In this document: piece after piece, positions 1 through 9,886 of the stretch
Layout of the letters: each line of letters opens with the position of its first letter
Numbering within the stretch: the stretch's first letter is position 1
Assembly: GCF_963678635.1 (NCBI RefSeq)
Contig: NC_087071.1
Span: 46,358,889 to 46,422,888, forward strand
DNA from: Symsagittifera roscoffensis
Lineage: Eukaryota > Xenacoelomorpha > Acoela > Convolutidae
DNA: 64,000 bases
Direction: 5' to 3'
Translations under genes and position numbers: made by a program
Notes under the pieces: model-generated
Seen by the model: only the letters and a program-made list of their open reading frames with translations
What the model was told of the DNA's origin: nothing
Database searches by the model: none

Positions 1-1797
1 TTATACGTAATTAATGATATAAGAATGTGGTCACAGAAACAATTTCAGACGCAAGACCATAATCAGAGCCCAAATTATATTTCAAACTCATTGTACTAGT
101 TGTCTTTATTTTTCTGGGTTAATTTATCATTTTTAAAAGAACTAGTTTTTGTGAATCATCTCATGTTTTAGTCCATGTATCTAGAGATGTTTGCATTTGT
201 GTATGTATGCATTGTTTGCGGATATGCATTGTCTGTGGGTCTTTCAAATATTTTCTTGTACGTTTTTCAGTGTGCCTTCTTATTTATATCGTTAAAGAAC
301 TAATTGGAGACATGTATTTGTAACTGGATATTACTAATCAAATTCAAAGTAATTATTGTCACTGTTTGTCTGGAAGACGCAGTGTTCCATCAAAAGTTGT
401 TTTAGCACCAATTTTGTACCAGACACATTGTATAATTATTTGTTGGGTTAGCTTCGTATGTATGTTTGTGTGTTTGTATGTGCTTGAATAGTTCTGAAAA
501 GTACTTAAATAGGTTTTTAATTATGTTTGTATCCAAAAAAAATTCATGGTTGCTTTTTGTTATTCGCTTAAACATCAAACATTGTTTAAAAATTCGTGAA
601 AACTTTTATAGAAACTGTAAATGAACAACACAGTCCAGATAATTCATTTGTATGTAAGTACTTGTTCACGTATATGTATATAGTCATGTTTTTGAAAATA
701 TGTAATGTGCGTATGCGTATTTATATGTATTTGTAATTACTGCGATTTCATTTACAATTTTGATAATATTTTTATGTAGGCTTATTTATTCTTCTGTATA
801 AGTTTTCATTCATTTATTTGATCAAACAAACCCTTTTAGACGCTCAATTACCATATACAGCTAAAATTACAACCAAAAACCCAACTCTTTTCTTTTTGAA
901 GCATTTGGTTGAAATCATCAAAAGTAATTCACAAGATATTTTACATGAACAACACTTGTAGCAAGTACTTTAAACGTACATTTGTCTAGCTGTGTATAAT
1001 TGTCTAGAGTTAGAGTTTATATAGCTGTTCCTTTAAGTACTTTTCACAAACTATTTTTTAAATGCTATGTCTGTGTATTTGTTTGTTTTTAAGTAATTAG
1101 ATTGTTGTCTGTGTGTTTTAAATGGTAATTCGTCTATTATGCTTAACAAAACAACTTGAAACGTATAGCTGCTTGTTGAAAATTAGCTTATGTTTAAACT
1201 CTGAAACGTTTCTGTAACTGAGTTGTCTAGAAGGATGTAAAGTATAGCACCAGAAATTATGCATTTAAAAACACATGTGTGTGTTTGAGCATAAATTTTA
1301 CTTGTATTTTTTGTGTATATGTTCATGTACAGAAGTTTATATCATGTAAGTTTATCTGTTTAGAAGTGTAACAAAAATTAAATTATAACGATAACTCGAA
1401 TCATTCTAATTTTGATTCCGGATTTGTCAAGTAATTCTAGAAAAAATCACTGAATCAAATTATATGCGACGGGTGTAATACATACTGCATGTATGCTCCT
1501 CTGAACTAGTTATTCATTTTGTACAAGAGCATCAAGACCGTAAAACGTCTTCTTTGCGAGGCAAAAATTTGAGCCGTTTTTCAAAATAAGCATTTTTTCT
1601 AGAAGAAGTAAATTTTGGTTTCTGTGTTAATTCTGTTTTTTAAACTATCCATAAATGACTCATAAGTTGTAAATTGTGGATAACTTACTAATGACTAATT
1701 TTGTTCATTCTATTGCTTTTGTTTTTTTTTATCAAGATTTGAAAATTTTTGCTATTTGAAATTTCCATTAATCACAAAAAGTTACGAAACCAGATAA
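1..1797. other. Non-coding AT-rich stretch
   Basis: No open frame with coding character is visible on either strand. The sequence is strongly AT-rich with many short TGTATG/TATGTA runs. It could be intergenic DNA or an intron lying upstream of the candidate exon that starts near 1798. I see no repeats at element scale. Confidence 0.5.
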
Positions 1798-2097
1798 AAA
1801 ACTGCAACTCAACTGTCACAACGAAGCTGCCCAAAACGCAAAAGAGACTTAAAAGTCTTTCACATAGGCTCCAAGTGTAGCAGAGATTGTTCCACTTTGG
1901 TCAATTTTTTCTCTTTGGGTGCAGTTGAAGTTTCTCCTCATCTATTTTCGGATGTCTGCTCACTGCATCAAAGACTTACTGGAGGCGAAGTTACAGAAGT
2001 CGAAGTATCTGCAAATGAGGTAAAAGGAGGCGGAATTGTTGACTCAATTCCCCAGGCCGACTCTAGCATCTCAATTTCCTGGAGAGATCCAAATTGA
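1798..2097 (+). CDS. Candidate terminal exon, unknown protein
   Basis: An open frame of about 99 codons ends in TGA at 2095-2097. Its base composition is clearly less AT-rich than the DNA on either side, and its amino-acid make-up is protein-like, for example VEVSPHLFSDVCSLHQRLTG followed by an acidic GGEVTEVEVSANE segment. It has no ATG of its own, so if real it is an internal or last exon. A possible acceptor (pyrimidine run then GGGTGCAG) ends at 1923, and earlier AG sites near 1826 are alternatives. An in-frame GAG/GTAAAA at about 2018 could be a donor, which would make this an internal exon. A second short open frame (about 2110-2220) follows in another phase and may belong to the same gene. 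I recognise no family. Confidence 0.3.
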   Translation, partial: KTATQLSQRSCPKRKRDLKVFHIGSKCSRDCSTLVNFFSLGAVEVSPHLFSDVCSLHQRLTGGEVTEVEVSANEVKGGGIVDSIPQADSSISISWRDPN

Positions 2098-2535
2098 TTA
2101 TCTGATGGATGAACGCACTCACAAAACCACTTGAACAGCAATTGTCACAGAGAGAAGAGTAAATCCACCCCTTCGATTACCATTAGTTTGGCTGTACCCG
2201 CTGAATCAGAAAATAATTTCCGTTAGTAAAAGTACAATTCTTCTCTGATACCTTTTCAAACCAAATTTTAAATGATTTAGGAATTTAATTGGAACAACTG
2301 TATGATCTATACTGATCCAATCATGATTGTTTGGTTTCAATTGTTGTCTTTTGATGACTAGAAAATCTCCGTGACAAGTTTTATATAAAAAATCATGCGT
2401 TCATACGGGAAATCAATCAAAAGTTTTACAAGAACTTTAAAATTCACTGGCATGAAATAACGGAGCAAAAGTACTTGACTTAAACGGAATAAGATAAAAA
2501 ACTAAGTGAATCAAATGCTTGTTTGCAGGCGCATT

Positions 2536-3118
2536 GCTTCTGTGTTAAATACCAAGAATTATAAATAAAATAGCCTTTATAGCTACTGTTCAGCACAGTT
2601 CAGGATCGTTCTTTGTCTAAACTCTGATCCTAATAACTATTGTAGATAAAAGTTTGGCTTTAAACAAATTTGAGCCATGTATATCTGGTCTTCAGCGGCT
2701 AATCTGTTTTGTAGTTGTTTGTTTCCATGTGTGCAACATAAATTTCTGATTTGATGTAGATAACAGTTGCAAAAATTCAAAAAAAGTGCCAAAGTGAAAT
2801 CCTTTACAGTTCAACCTGATAGAGAGTGCTTCTGTGTTAAATAGCAAGAATTATAAATAAAATAGTCTTTATACATATTGTTCAGTACAATCGAGGATCA
2901 TGCTTTGTCTAAATTTTGATCCTTTTAACTATTGTATATGAAAGTTTAACTTTAAACAAATTTGAGCCATGTATATCTGGTCTTCAGCGGCTAATCTATT
3001 ATATAGGTTTTCATTTCCATTTGTTCAACATAAATTTCTGATTTGATATAGATAAAGTTACACAAATTCAAAAAATTTCCAAATTGAAATCCTCTACAAT
3101 TCAACCTGATATAAAGTT
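2536..3118. repeat. Two-unit tandem duplication, 292-bp period
   Basis: Unit 1 starts at 2536 and unit 2 at 2828, both with GCTTCTGTGTTAAATA. The two are roughly 80-85% alike. Inside is a block of about 47 bases (about 2659-2705 and 2951-2997, containing CATGTATATCTGGTCTTCAG) that I read as identical in both units. No open frame is shared. The function is unknown. Confidence 0.85.
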
Positions 3119-3491
3119 ACGGGCTTTGGTTATTTGCTGAGAAAAATTGGGCTTAGGCGACGCTGTGTCTGATACGTGTGAGTAAATATGTTTTGGTTAT
3201 TGTGTTTAGATGTGTTTATATCTTCAGTAATATAACAATAGTTAGGAGAGTAGTTACAACTCAACCTAGCTATGGCTCCAGACTCCTTAGGAAAATCTCA
3301 AAAAATCTACTATGTAGAGTATCTGTACTATAATCAAACTGGATAATACATCACAGTTTTTTAACAAACTAAAAATTTTATTACTTATTTGTATTGTGAG
3401 CAGCTTGTGATGGAATTTCCACAAAACCGATAAATTTGTGAAAAACTTTTCAGTTTTTATATATATATATACATGATTTTTAAATTTAGAT

Positions 3492-3569
3492 AGATCTACT
3501 GAGATGCTTATAAAAATTAAATGTATTTTTAGATCTACTGAAATGCTTATAAAATTTGAATGTATTCTT
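3492..3569. repeat. Short tandem duplication, 39-bp period
   Basis: Two units begin with AGATCTACTGARATGCTTAT (3492 and 3531). The start of a third is suggested by AGATAATAAA after 3569. It lies in otherwise featureless AT-rich DNA. Confidence 0.75.
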
Positions 3570-3867
3570 AGATAATAAATTGCAGTACCGAAATAATGAT
3601 TGCTGAATTTCTAAACCGTTAAAATTGTAATCATTTAGTATACATTAATTGCTTATTTTTTTTTTCTCTAGTGTGATTTTTTTGTTGATCTGTTAATATG
3701 AAATTTGAATACAAAAAACTTTTATTAGTTGATAAATATTTTGGTGAACTGACAAAATTTCTAAACTAATGACTACTCATAAAAATGGATTTTGAAGTTT
3801 GAACTCAAATACTTGTTAGTGGATTTATTTAAAAACAATTTTCTGGCCGATGACATTTCCAGTTTTT

Positions 3868-4309
3868 TCAAAAGCGTGCTGGGAGATTTGTTTTCTCCTT
3901 TGCGGCAATCTTGATTTTGGTCCAGTCGACCAGAAAGAATTTGGGAGTGAAAAGATGAATTGATTCTTTAGATATAATTTTAGGCTCGTACATTTTTGCG
4001 TATTCTTCACACTAAAACACAATGAAATTTGAAAAAAATTGAGATATACACATAACTTGATTTAAAGTTACACTGAAATTGGTTCAAACTCCACTCATTT
4101 TTGAAAAAAAAACTCACTTTTTGACGATCTGCGTAACATGAATTGCACAAAAATTCTGTTGGGTAATCGTTTTTTCCGTAAATTTTTGGAGTCTCCTGAT
4201 AGTCTGAGCAGTAACCTGAATCATTCGAGTTCTCGTTTGAAAAAGTTTCTGTATAATTTTGGGTATCATTAGCCATACAACCGTCAATGTTAGGATTTCT
4301 GCAGCTCAT
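3868..4309 (-). CDS. Two-exon small gene, unknown 111-aa protein
   Basis: Exon 1 runs from ATG at 4309 to 4118 (64 codons) and ends at a consensus donor AAA/GTGAGT. A 106-bp intron (4117-4012) ends in TGTTTTAG. Exon 2 (4011-3868) continues in the same phase (phase 0) for 47 codons to TGA. The joined protein is 111 residues. The N-terminal half is Asn/Ser/Asp/Thr-rich and polar. The middle has a C-x2-C pair (FLCNSCYADRQK) followed across the junction by CEEYAKMYEP, so three cysteines lie within about 12 residues. The C-terminus is hydrophobic then basic (LFTPKFFLVDWTKIKIAAKE). An in-frame stop lies a few codons upstream of the ATG, so this start is likely unless there is a 5' exon. No family is recognised. 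A clustered-cysteine metal site is possible but only inferred. Confidence 0.55.
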
Positions 4310-4599
4310 TTTGAGAGTTACTTTTCAAAAGATTTCAAAATTATCCAATGATTTTTCAGCTGAGACGAAAATAGCCAGAAAAAATTCTAGAATGATCTAG
4401 AAAATTTTTCGACGATAACAAAAACTTTCGTTGACCAAAACAAAAATTCAAAATCAGACATGCACAGAAACTATATGAAAAAATTTCAAGTTGTTTAAAT
4501 TGTAATCAGTTGTTTCAAGTATTTGGTGAACTTTGTAGGCTAAGAAAACGATTAGCTCGAATACATTATAGTTTCTTGTTATGCGCAATACCACCACAT

Positions 4600-4799
4600 N
4601 NNNNNNNNNNNNNNNNNNNNNNNNNNNNNNNNNNNNNNNNNNNNNNNNNNNNNNNNNNNNNNNNNNNNNNNNNNNNNNNNNNNNNNNNNNNNNNNNNNNN
4701 NNNNNNNNNNNNNNNNNNNNNNNNNNNNNNNNNNNNNNNNNNNNNNNNNNNNNNNNNNNNNNNNNNNNNNNNNNNNNNNNNNNNNNNNNNNNNNNNNNN
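4600..4799. other. Assembly gap (200 N)
   Basis: Exactly 200 undetermined bases. Open frames that appear to run through it are artefacts. The frame on its right side (to about 4988, basic and Lys-rich) may be the end of something interrupted by the gap. Confidence 0.99.
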
Positions 4800-5275
4800 T
4801 TAGTCGTATTTTTCTACCTTGGATCATCATTTCTTTTAGTCGGTAACATCCGTCCGTTAACATTCAAACAAAAGCAGTATATATTCATTAAAAAATACAA
4901 GCCATCTGGTATTAGGCTTAGAGTTTTTGACTACAAGAGGATTAAACAGCAATTGTCAAAAGATTGGCTAAAACGATCAAAAGATTGAACGGAGGATTTT
5001 CAGGATACAAAGAACAAATAGTTCACAGCTTTCAAAAAAAATCGAAATGACTGGTTGGATGTAATTGAATAAGAAAACCTCGAGTAATGCCACTACCTAG
5101 GGTATATACTTGGTTGAGCTCACAGGTAAGACAACTTGAATCGGAGGAAGATTTCACTTATAGCCGCCATATCCCAAAGTTTTTCCAAGATAGATGCAAC
5201 ACTTGGGCTTAGATGCAGTTAGATGCAACACTTGGTCAAAAAGCCATTTGAAATGGTTCCCTTAAAAAATGGAAC

Positions 5276-5950
5276 TTGAATTTTGTTAACGTTGAATGTT
5301 CAAAAAAGAGATTTATAAATGAAATGAAACATGTTAGCATATTACGAAAAACTGCGTTTCATACACTTTTATCGTTTCATGGCTGCTTCTTTGAAACAAA
5401 TAGTCAGATTAGCATGAAGATTATTAAAGAATCTAGACAGAAAGGAGGAGAGAGAACCGTAACGAAAGAAAACGTGAGCCATGCATTTTAAAAACATTCA
5501 ATTATTTTAATGGCTATATTTGAGCAATTTCAACGAAGAGAATTTTTATTGAATAAAATATCAATCCTCAAAATTTGAAGGCGAAAAGGGTTTGAATTAA
5601 ATGAATTGGAATACAGCCATTTCTATTTATTAGCAAACCTAGTAGATGAAGTTTTTCAGTAGATATTTCAGCCGCACTCTGAGCTCCTGACAAGCTGGTT
5701 ACATTCAAAGATGGTAGAACCAATGATGTATGGGTGAGGCACCGAGTAAAGAGCAACGGTTTTCAAAATCAATCAAAACCTTTTTTTGCAATAAGAGGAA
5801 GATCATTGATAGAAGCAATTTGCACCAGGATATTAAAAACTAGTATATCCTTCTAATGGGCAGCTGCCATCATCGAAGAACAAAGTTCGAAATCTAGACG
5901 AATTTGACTCTGAAAATGGACTAAGATTTCAACGATAAGCATAAATACTT
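5276..5950 (+). pseudogene. Decayed protein-kinase-like remnant
   Basis: At 5276-5430 the frame reads NEMKHVSILRKTAFHTLLSF followed by HGCFFETNSQ. This resembles kinase subdomains III-V of Raf/KSR-type kinases (E-x5-LRKT-RH-x-N-I-L-x-F-x-G). About 480 bases later, near 5828, another frame reads LHQDIKN then YILLMGS, resembling the catalytic-loop pattern HRDLK-x2-N. Just after, at about 5925, TKIST sits where the DFG-preceding strand (VKI-x-DFG) would be expected. The order is right, but the pieces lie in different frames with stops between and the conserved DFG is not seen, so this is at best an eroded copy. It could be a retrocopy. Coincidence is not excluded. Confidence 0.28.
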
Positions 5951-6869
5951 CCCATAGCGTCCAAAAAATCTCAACTGACCCTTTCAGTGGTTGTGTGAAA
6001 AATATTTGGATATGAATGGCAGTCTTGGTGTTCCAGATAATACAGAAAACCCAATGTAGTAAAAATCATTATACCTTGCACAAGGTCACATTGAAACTAG
6101 ATCTTAACTAGGAATGAAGCTTCTGAAAACGCTTCGGGTTTCTAAAATTGAACAAAGTTTTGACTCGATACAAAAAAAACAAGTGCAGAAGCAAAAAATA
6201 AATTTGATGAAAAGTTCGGAAAAGGCGAGAATGATTGAGAGACTACTTCAAAGTTATTAAGCGCGTAATGACGAAGAGTTACTTTATAAACAACAACGAT
6301 GTATTTACGGCAGATCCTCTGAAAAAGATCGCTAAGAATGGGACGCTAATACTTGCCGAAAGTTGCATGTGGTGTGGAACCTACCAGCAAAACTGGGCCC
6401 GGTAAAATTGGACATTGCAAAAAGTTTTTGTTCAAAGTGTTGTTTGTTTACAAAATATTGAAAAAACAATTTAATTGCGCTTTACTCAGCTCATATATCA
6501 GCTCCCTCACCCATGAGATACAAATGAAAGACTTGTATAAGGATTTTTTAGAATTTTTTATATTTCTCTAAATATGACAAACCACAACAAAAAAATCAAA
6601 CTGAATTTTAGTTAGGTTTTTGAATGATTATGCCGAAATTGTTTGTGTTCAGTTTCCAAAGAGACTTGGAGAAAAAATCGAATCAGGTGAAACTATTGAT
6701 TTGCGCAAAAATTTGTCAAATACGAAGAATTTAATTATTAACTCTCACGAAAAACTGCGCGTTCCCAATTTTGAAATGAAGTAAACGGTTCACCAGTCTT
6801 TTCCGCATGCTGTAATGAAGTTTTACTCAGCTCTTCTGATGACACAAATTCCATTTCATTGAGATTTTT
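5951..6869. other. No clear gene
   Basis: Short open stretches occur (6353-6571, and about 6617-6784 reading FLNDYAEIVCVQFPKRLGEK). The second follows a TTTTAGTTAG acceptor-like site and has protein-like content. They may be further remains of the decayed coding material upstream. I cannot assemble a gene. Confidence 0.3.
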
Positions 6870-7276
6870 GTTCCGGCTTTCGAATAAAACGGAATATTTA
6901 TGCTTGGTGTGGTCTTTTTTAATCAGTCAATTTTCACCGATCGAAACAATAGTTTTCAACAAAAGTTTTTTTATACCTCATTGAAGACATCGACTTTCTG
7001 AGTTCAAATATTATGCGCGCTTTAAAGAATATTATTACTAAATTATGCGCGCTTTGAAGAGTTTATTCATAATGCTGAGAGCGTAACGCAAAAAATTTAT
7101 GCCTGGCGAACTGTCCCGCTCAACGAAATCATTCCAAATTGAATTGAGGCAAACTAATTGGTCGTGTTAATTTCGTACGACTCAAAATTTTACCCTGATA
7201 TTGTCCAAATTGTAACATTTTTCAATATTTTATTTATCCAAAAACTATTCGACATGAATTAAGGGATAGTCGGAAC
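6870..7276 (+). mobile_element. Old copy of inverted-repeat element M1
   Basis: It begins GTTCCGGCTTTCG and ends AGTCGGAAC, the same ends and internal order of landmarks (AACGGAATATTT, GTGTGG, TTTTTTTATACC, GCGCGCT, CCAAATTG) as the much cleaner copies at 38459-38927 and 41999-42467. It is clearly diverged. There is no coding capacity, so it is non-autonomous (MITE-like). Confidence 0.6.
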
Positions 7277-7429
7277 AATCAGAGTCTCGTTAGCATCTAA
7301 TAGCCGCCATTTTTTGTTCCAGCCGAATAGTCAACATCTGATTCGTAAGCAAAATCTTGGAAGAAAAAGAGAGGGAGCATCCCGCATCCAGTTTCAAGCG
7401 TTAATAATCAATTGTAAGAAGTTTTTAGC

Positions 7430-7630
7430 ACCAGTCTTACAAAATATGAGAAAAAGATGATTTTAATCAATTAATAATCGGAAATCAAATAAAATCACTT
7501 ATAATACATTATAATTGATTATAATCGATTATTTTTATCTAAATTTCTAACTTACTTGTTTTGCAGAAAAAATCGATTGTAATCTATTATAATTGCTTAT
7601 AATTCCTTTTAGTTGCCCATTTTGGTCTTC
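7430..7630. repeat. ATTATAATCGATTATAA-rich palindromic repeat DNA
   Basis: Repeated self-complementary words such as TTATAATTGATTATAATCG occur. Similar DNA lies at 26130-26335 on the other side of the LTR element, and related words recur at 32725-32870 and 33540-33620, so this is a dispersed AT-rich repeat type. Confidence 0.55.
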
Positions 7631-7900
7631 GACCTTCCACCTGAATTGCTTATTGCTTTTTGTAGACGTTGGTTTATGAGAAAAGTGGGACAATTGTTTT
7701 AGCGGTTTTCAAAACAATTCAAAGTTGTAACGTTTTTTTTTCTCAATTTTTCTTTTTTATAGTTGTTTCATGATGCTTATTTCATGGAACCTGATCTAAA
7801 ACTACATTTTATGATTGGATAAATTAGATATTTTACCACTGTAAAGTATTTAATATTAACCAATCATGATCCATCTAACTAACAACCCACTTATTTGTAA

Positions 7901-7928
7901 GTGCTGAAATTACTTGTAATTTCAGCAC
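7901..7928. repeat. Perfect 28-bp palindrome
   Basis: GTGCTGAAATTAC, two T's, then the exact complement GTAATTTCAGCAC: a 13-bp perfect stem with a 2-base loop, 116 bp before the left LTR. It could form a cruciform or hairpin, or be the fused ends of an old inverted-repeat element. Confidence 0.9.
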
Positions 7929-8044
7929 CAGAGAGATTTGAATTTAACTTAGAATTTAGTTGCCTCTCCAAAGGAATTTCAGCAGCCGCAATAAACCAGT
8001 ATACCCTAGATCTATTGAGCCTAGCAGAGACTAGTTAAACAACC

Positions 8045-8195
8045 TGAGACTAGATAGTATAAGAGTAAGATTAGGATCGGTATTAGACTAAGAAGTTGCA
8101 CGAATCTATCCGGCCGAAAATAAGATAGCGTGACGAGCAGACGGTGTACCCTATCCGAAATTACTCTATGAGTTAACCACATCGGTCCTAACTCA
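8045..8195 (+). repeat. Left LTR of the large element
   Basis: The 151-base direct repeat is shared with 25792-25943. It starts TGAGAC and ends AACTCA, giving the usual TG...CA ends with a 4-bp inverted match. A TATAAGAG TATA-like box lies at about 8058. Very short for an LTR. Confidence 0.8.
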
Positions 8196-8197
8196 TC

Positions 8198-8215
8198 TGG
8201 TGCGACCATAAGTCT
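8198..8215 (+). promoter_or_regulatory. Likely primer binding site
   Basis: Two bases after the left LTR comes TGGTGCGACCATAAGTCT. Its complement ends in CCA, as a tRNA 3' end does, and the 2-base spacing is typical for gypsy-type elements. I do not assign the tRNA species. Confidence 0.55.
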
Positions 8216-9444
8216 CGAACAAGACCTTAATAGCTTAGAATTAACCAAAAATAGATTAGAATTTAGACAAAACATTTTTAAAATGTTACACGACGATAAT
8301 TTAATCGAAATGTCTCTACGACTCAAAAGATCAAAGCCAATATTCCGAACGATAAGAGAATTACCCGGAATTGCAAGAAGACCTCGAACCAGAGACGACA
8401 TACGACAAAGTAGAAATTTACCAAATAGTTATATGATAGTACGGCAAAAGCCAACACAAACTTTTATATTTAGAATTTTATTAGCAATGAATTTAGATTT
8501 TTATTTGCAAACATAAAATCTTGAAGTCAATCTTCATAATCATTTCAGGCGCTAAACAAAACTATTAATATACAATAGCGATTGATAAAAAGATCTCAGA
8601 TCGTTTTCCTAAAATTCTGCAGTATTATATAAAACATGTTTGGAAAATATTTATTGAAAATCAAAATAAAAATTAGTAGCATGACAATAAACTGTTAGTA
8701 ATCATAAAATCATCAATTGTCCCAGCTTCATCACCTAAAACATAACAGCAATCATAAGCTCACTAATATCATTAAAAAACTAAACTTTTTTCTTAAACAA
8801 ATTTAAACCATTTTAAACTTAAATTCACTTAATTTTAAAAATCAGATCATCAAGGCTTATACTTGGATCTTAATTAATTTTCTATTTAATTAAATTTAAA
8901 ACTTGATCATCAAGGCCTATCCTTGGATCAAAAAGAACAATTTTGTTCTCCCCCACCCACTTAGCCAGTGTCTAACGACCTCAAACGTCGATTCACTATC
9001 AAAATCTTTCAAAAAACCCAAGACTAATAGAAATTTTTGAACAAACTAATCATTCAAATTAGGATAAACAGTGAAGAACTTCGGTTATTCATCCTTCACT
9101 TGAACCCTCCTCTTACCAGACCCAGGATAAATCTTAGACTTAGTAAGTTTAAAATAGTATCTAACGAACTACTCGCGTTCTAATTATACCTGAACCTTGT
9201 GGATCGATTTACTATTCTCCAACCCTTGAACACAATCATTACCCTTAAGTAAGATTAAGTAAGTTAACACCTTAACTTATGCTAGCCACGAGAAATTAAA
9301 AATCATTCTTCGGAATCGATATACTTTTCTCTCCAACCCTGAACAAATAGACCCAGGTTAAGCTAACCAAAAAATCGTAAGGACTAACAATTTAAGAAAA
9401 TAGAAATCATCTAACAACTTTTTGCATCCGTCATCCTAAACCTT
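8216..9444 (+). other. 5' leader of the element, no gene seen
   Basis: About 1.2 kb between the primer site and the first element frame. It contains a near-repeat of a short phrase (GATCATCAAGGCYTAT then CYTTGGATC at about 8846 and about 8904). Only short, mostly antisense open stretches occur. A packaging or leader role is expected from position and is inference. Confidence 0.5.
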
Positions 9445-9831
9445 ATGTCATTTAAAAATCTAGGAAACAAACAAACAATCGTTTTACACAACTGTGAAAT
9501 AGATAACAAAAAATACGACCTTGTAATCACACCACACACACAAACAGTTGGATATATCAGAACAAAACGACAAACCTTAAAAAGGAAAATAATAACTAAA
9601 CAAAGACAAATAACACGAAAAAGATTTTCCAAAAATAGAAACGCATTTTCAGAATCAGAAGCCAGCAATTTAGACGAACTCAATAAATTAAAAGAATCTA
9701 TAGATAAAAATTGCCCCATTCACGATCAATTATATTTTTCCGACTCAGAAACAACTTCAAATTCATCAAAAAGAGGAAAAAGACGAATAAAAAAGCAATA
9801 TAAACACAAACCAGTACACTTATATAACTAG
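9445..9831 (+). other. Small basic frame 5' of gag (element part)
   Basis: A 128-codon frame. The N-terminal part resembles a small beta-rich domain (VLHNCEIDNKKYDLVITPHT). Then comes a run very rich in Lys/Arg (TKRQTLKRKIITKQRQITRK), a Ser/Glu-rich middle, and a basic tail (KRGKRRIKKQYKHK). The basic clusters look like nuclear-localisation or RNA-binding tracts. It lies upstream of gag, where simple gypsy elements have no gene. Function unknown; nothing recognised. Confidence 0.45.
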
Positions 9832-9886
9832 AATCAACCAATTAGACACATCGATAATTACCTATTAACAGTCATTAAACGAAAAA

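Noticed and set aside
4510-4988. Open frames running through the N gap on both strands
   Set aside because: They exist only because undetermined bases contain no stops.
8021-8516. Open frames of 126 and 77 codons across the left LTR
   Set aside because: They cross LTR and leader DNA, one of them antisense, and show no protein signal.
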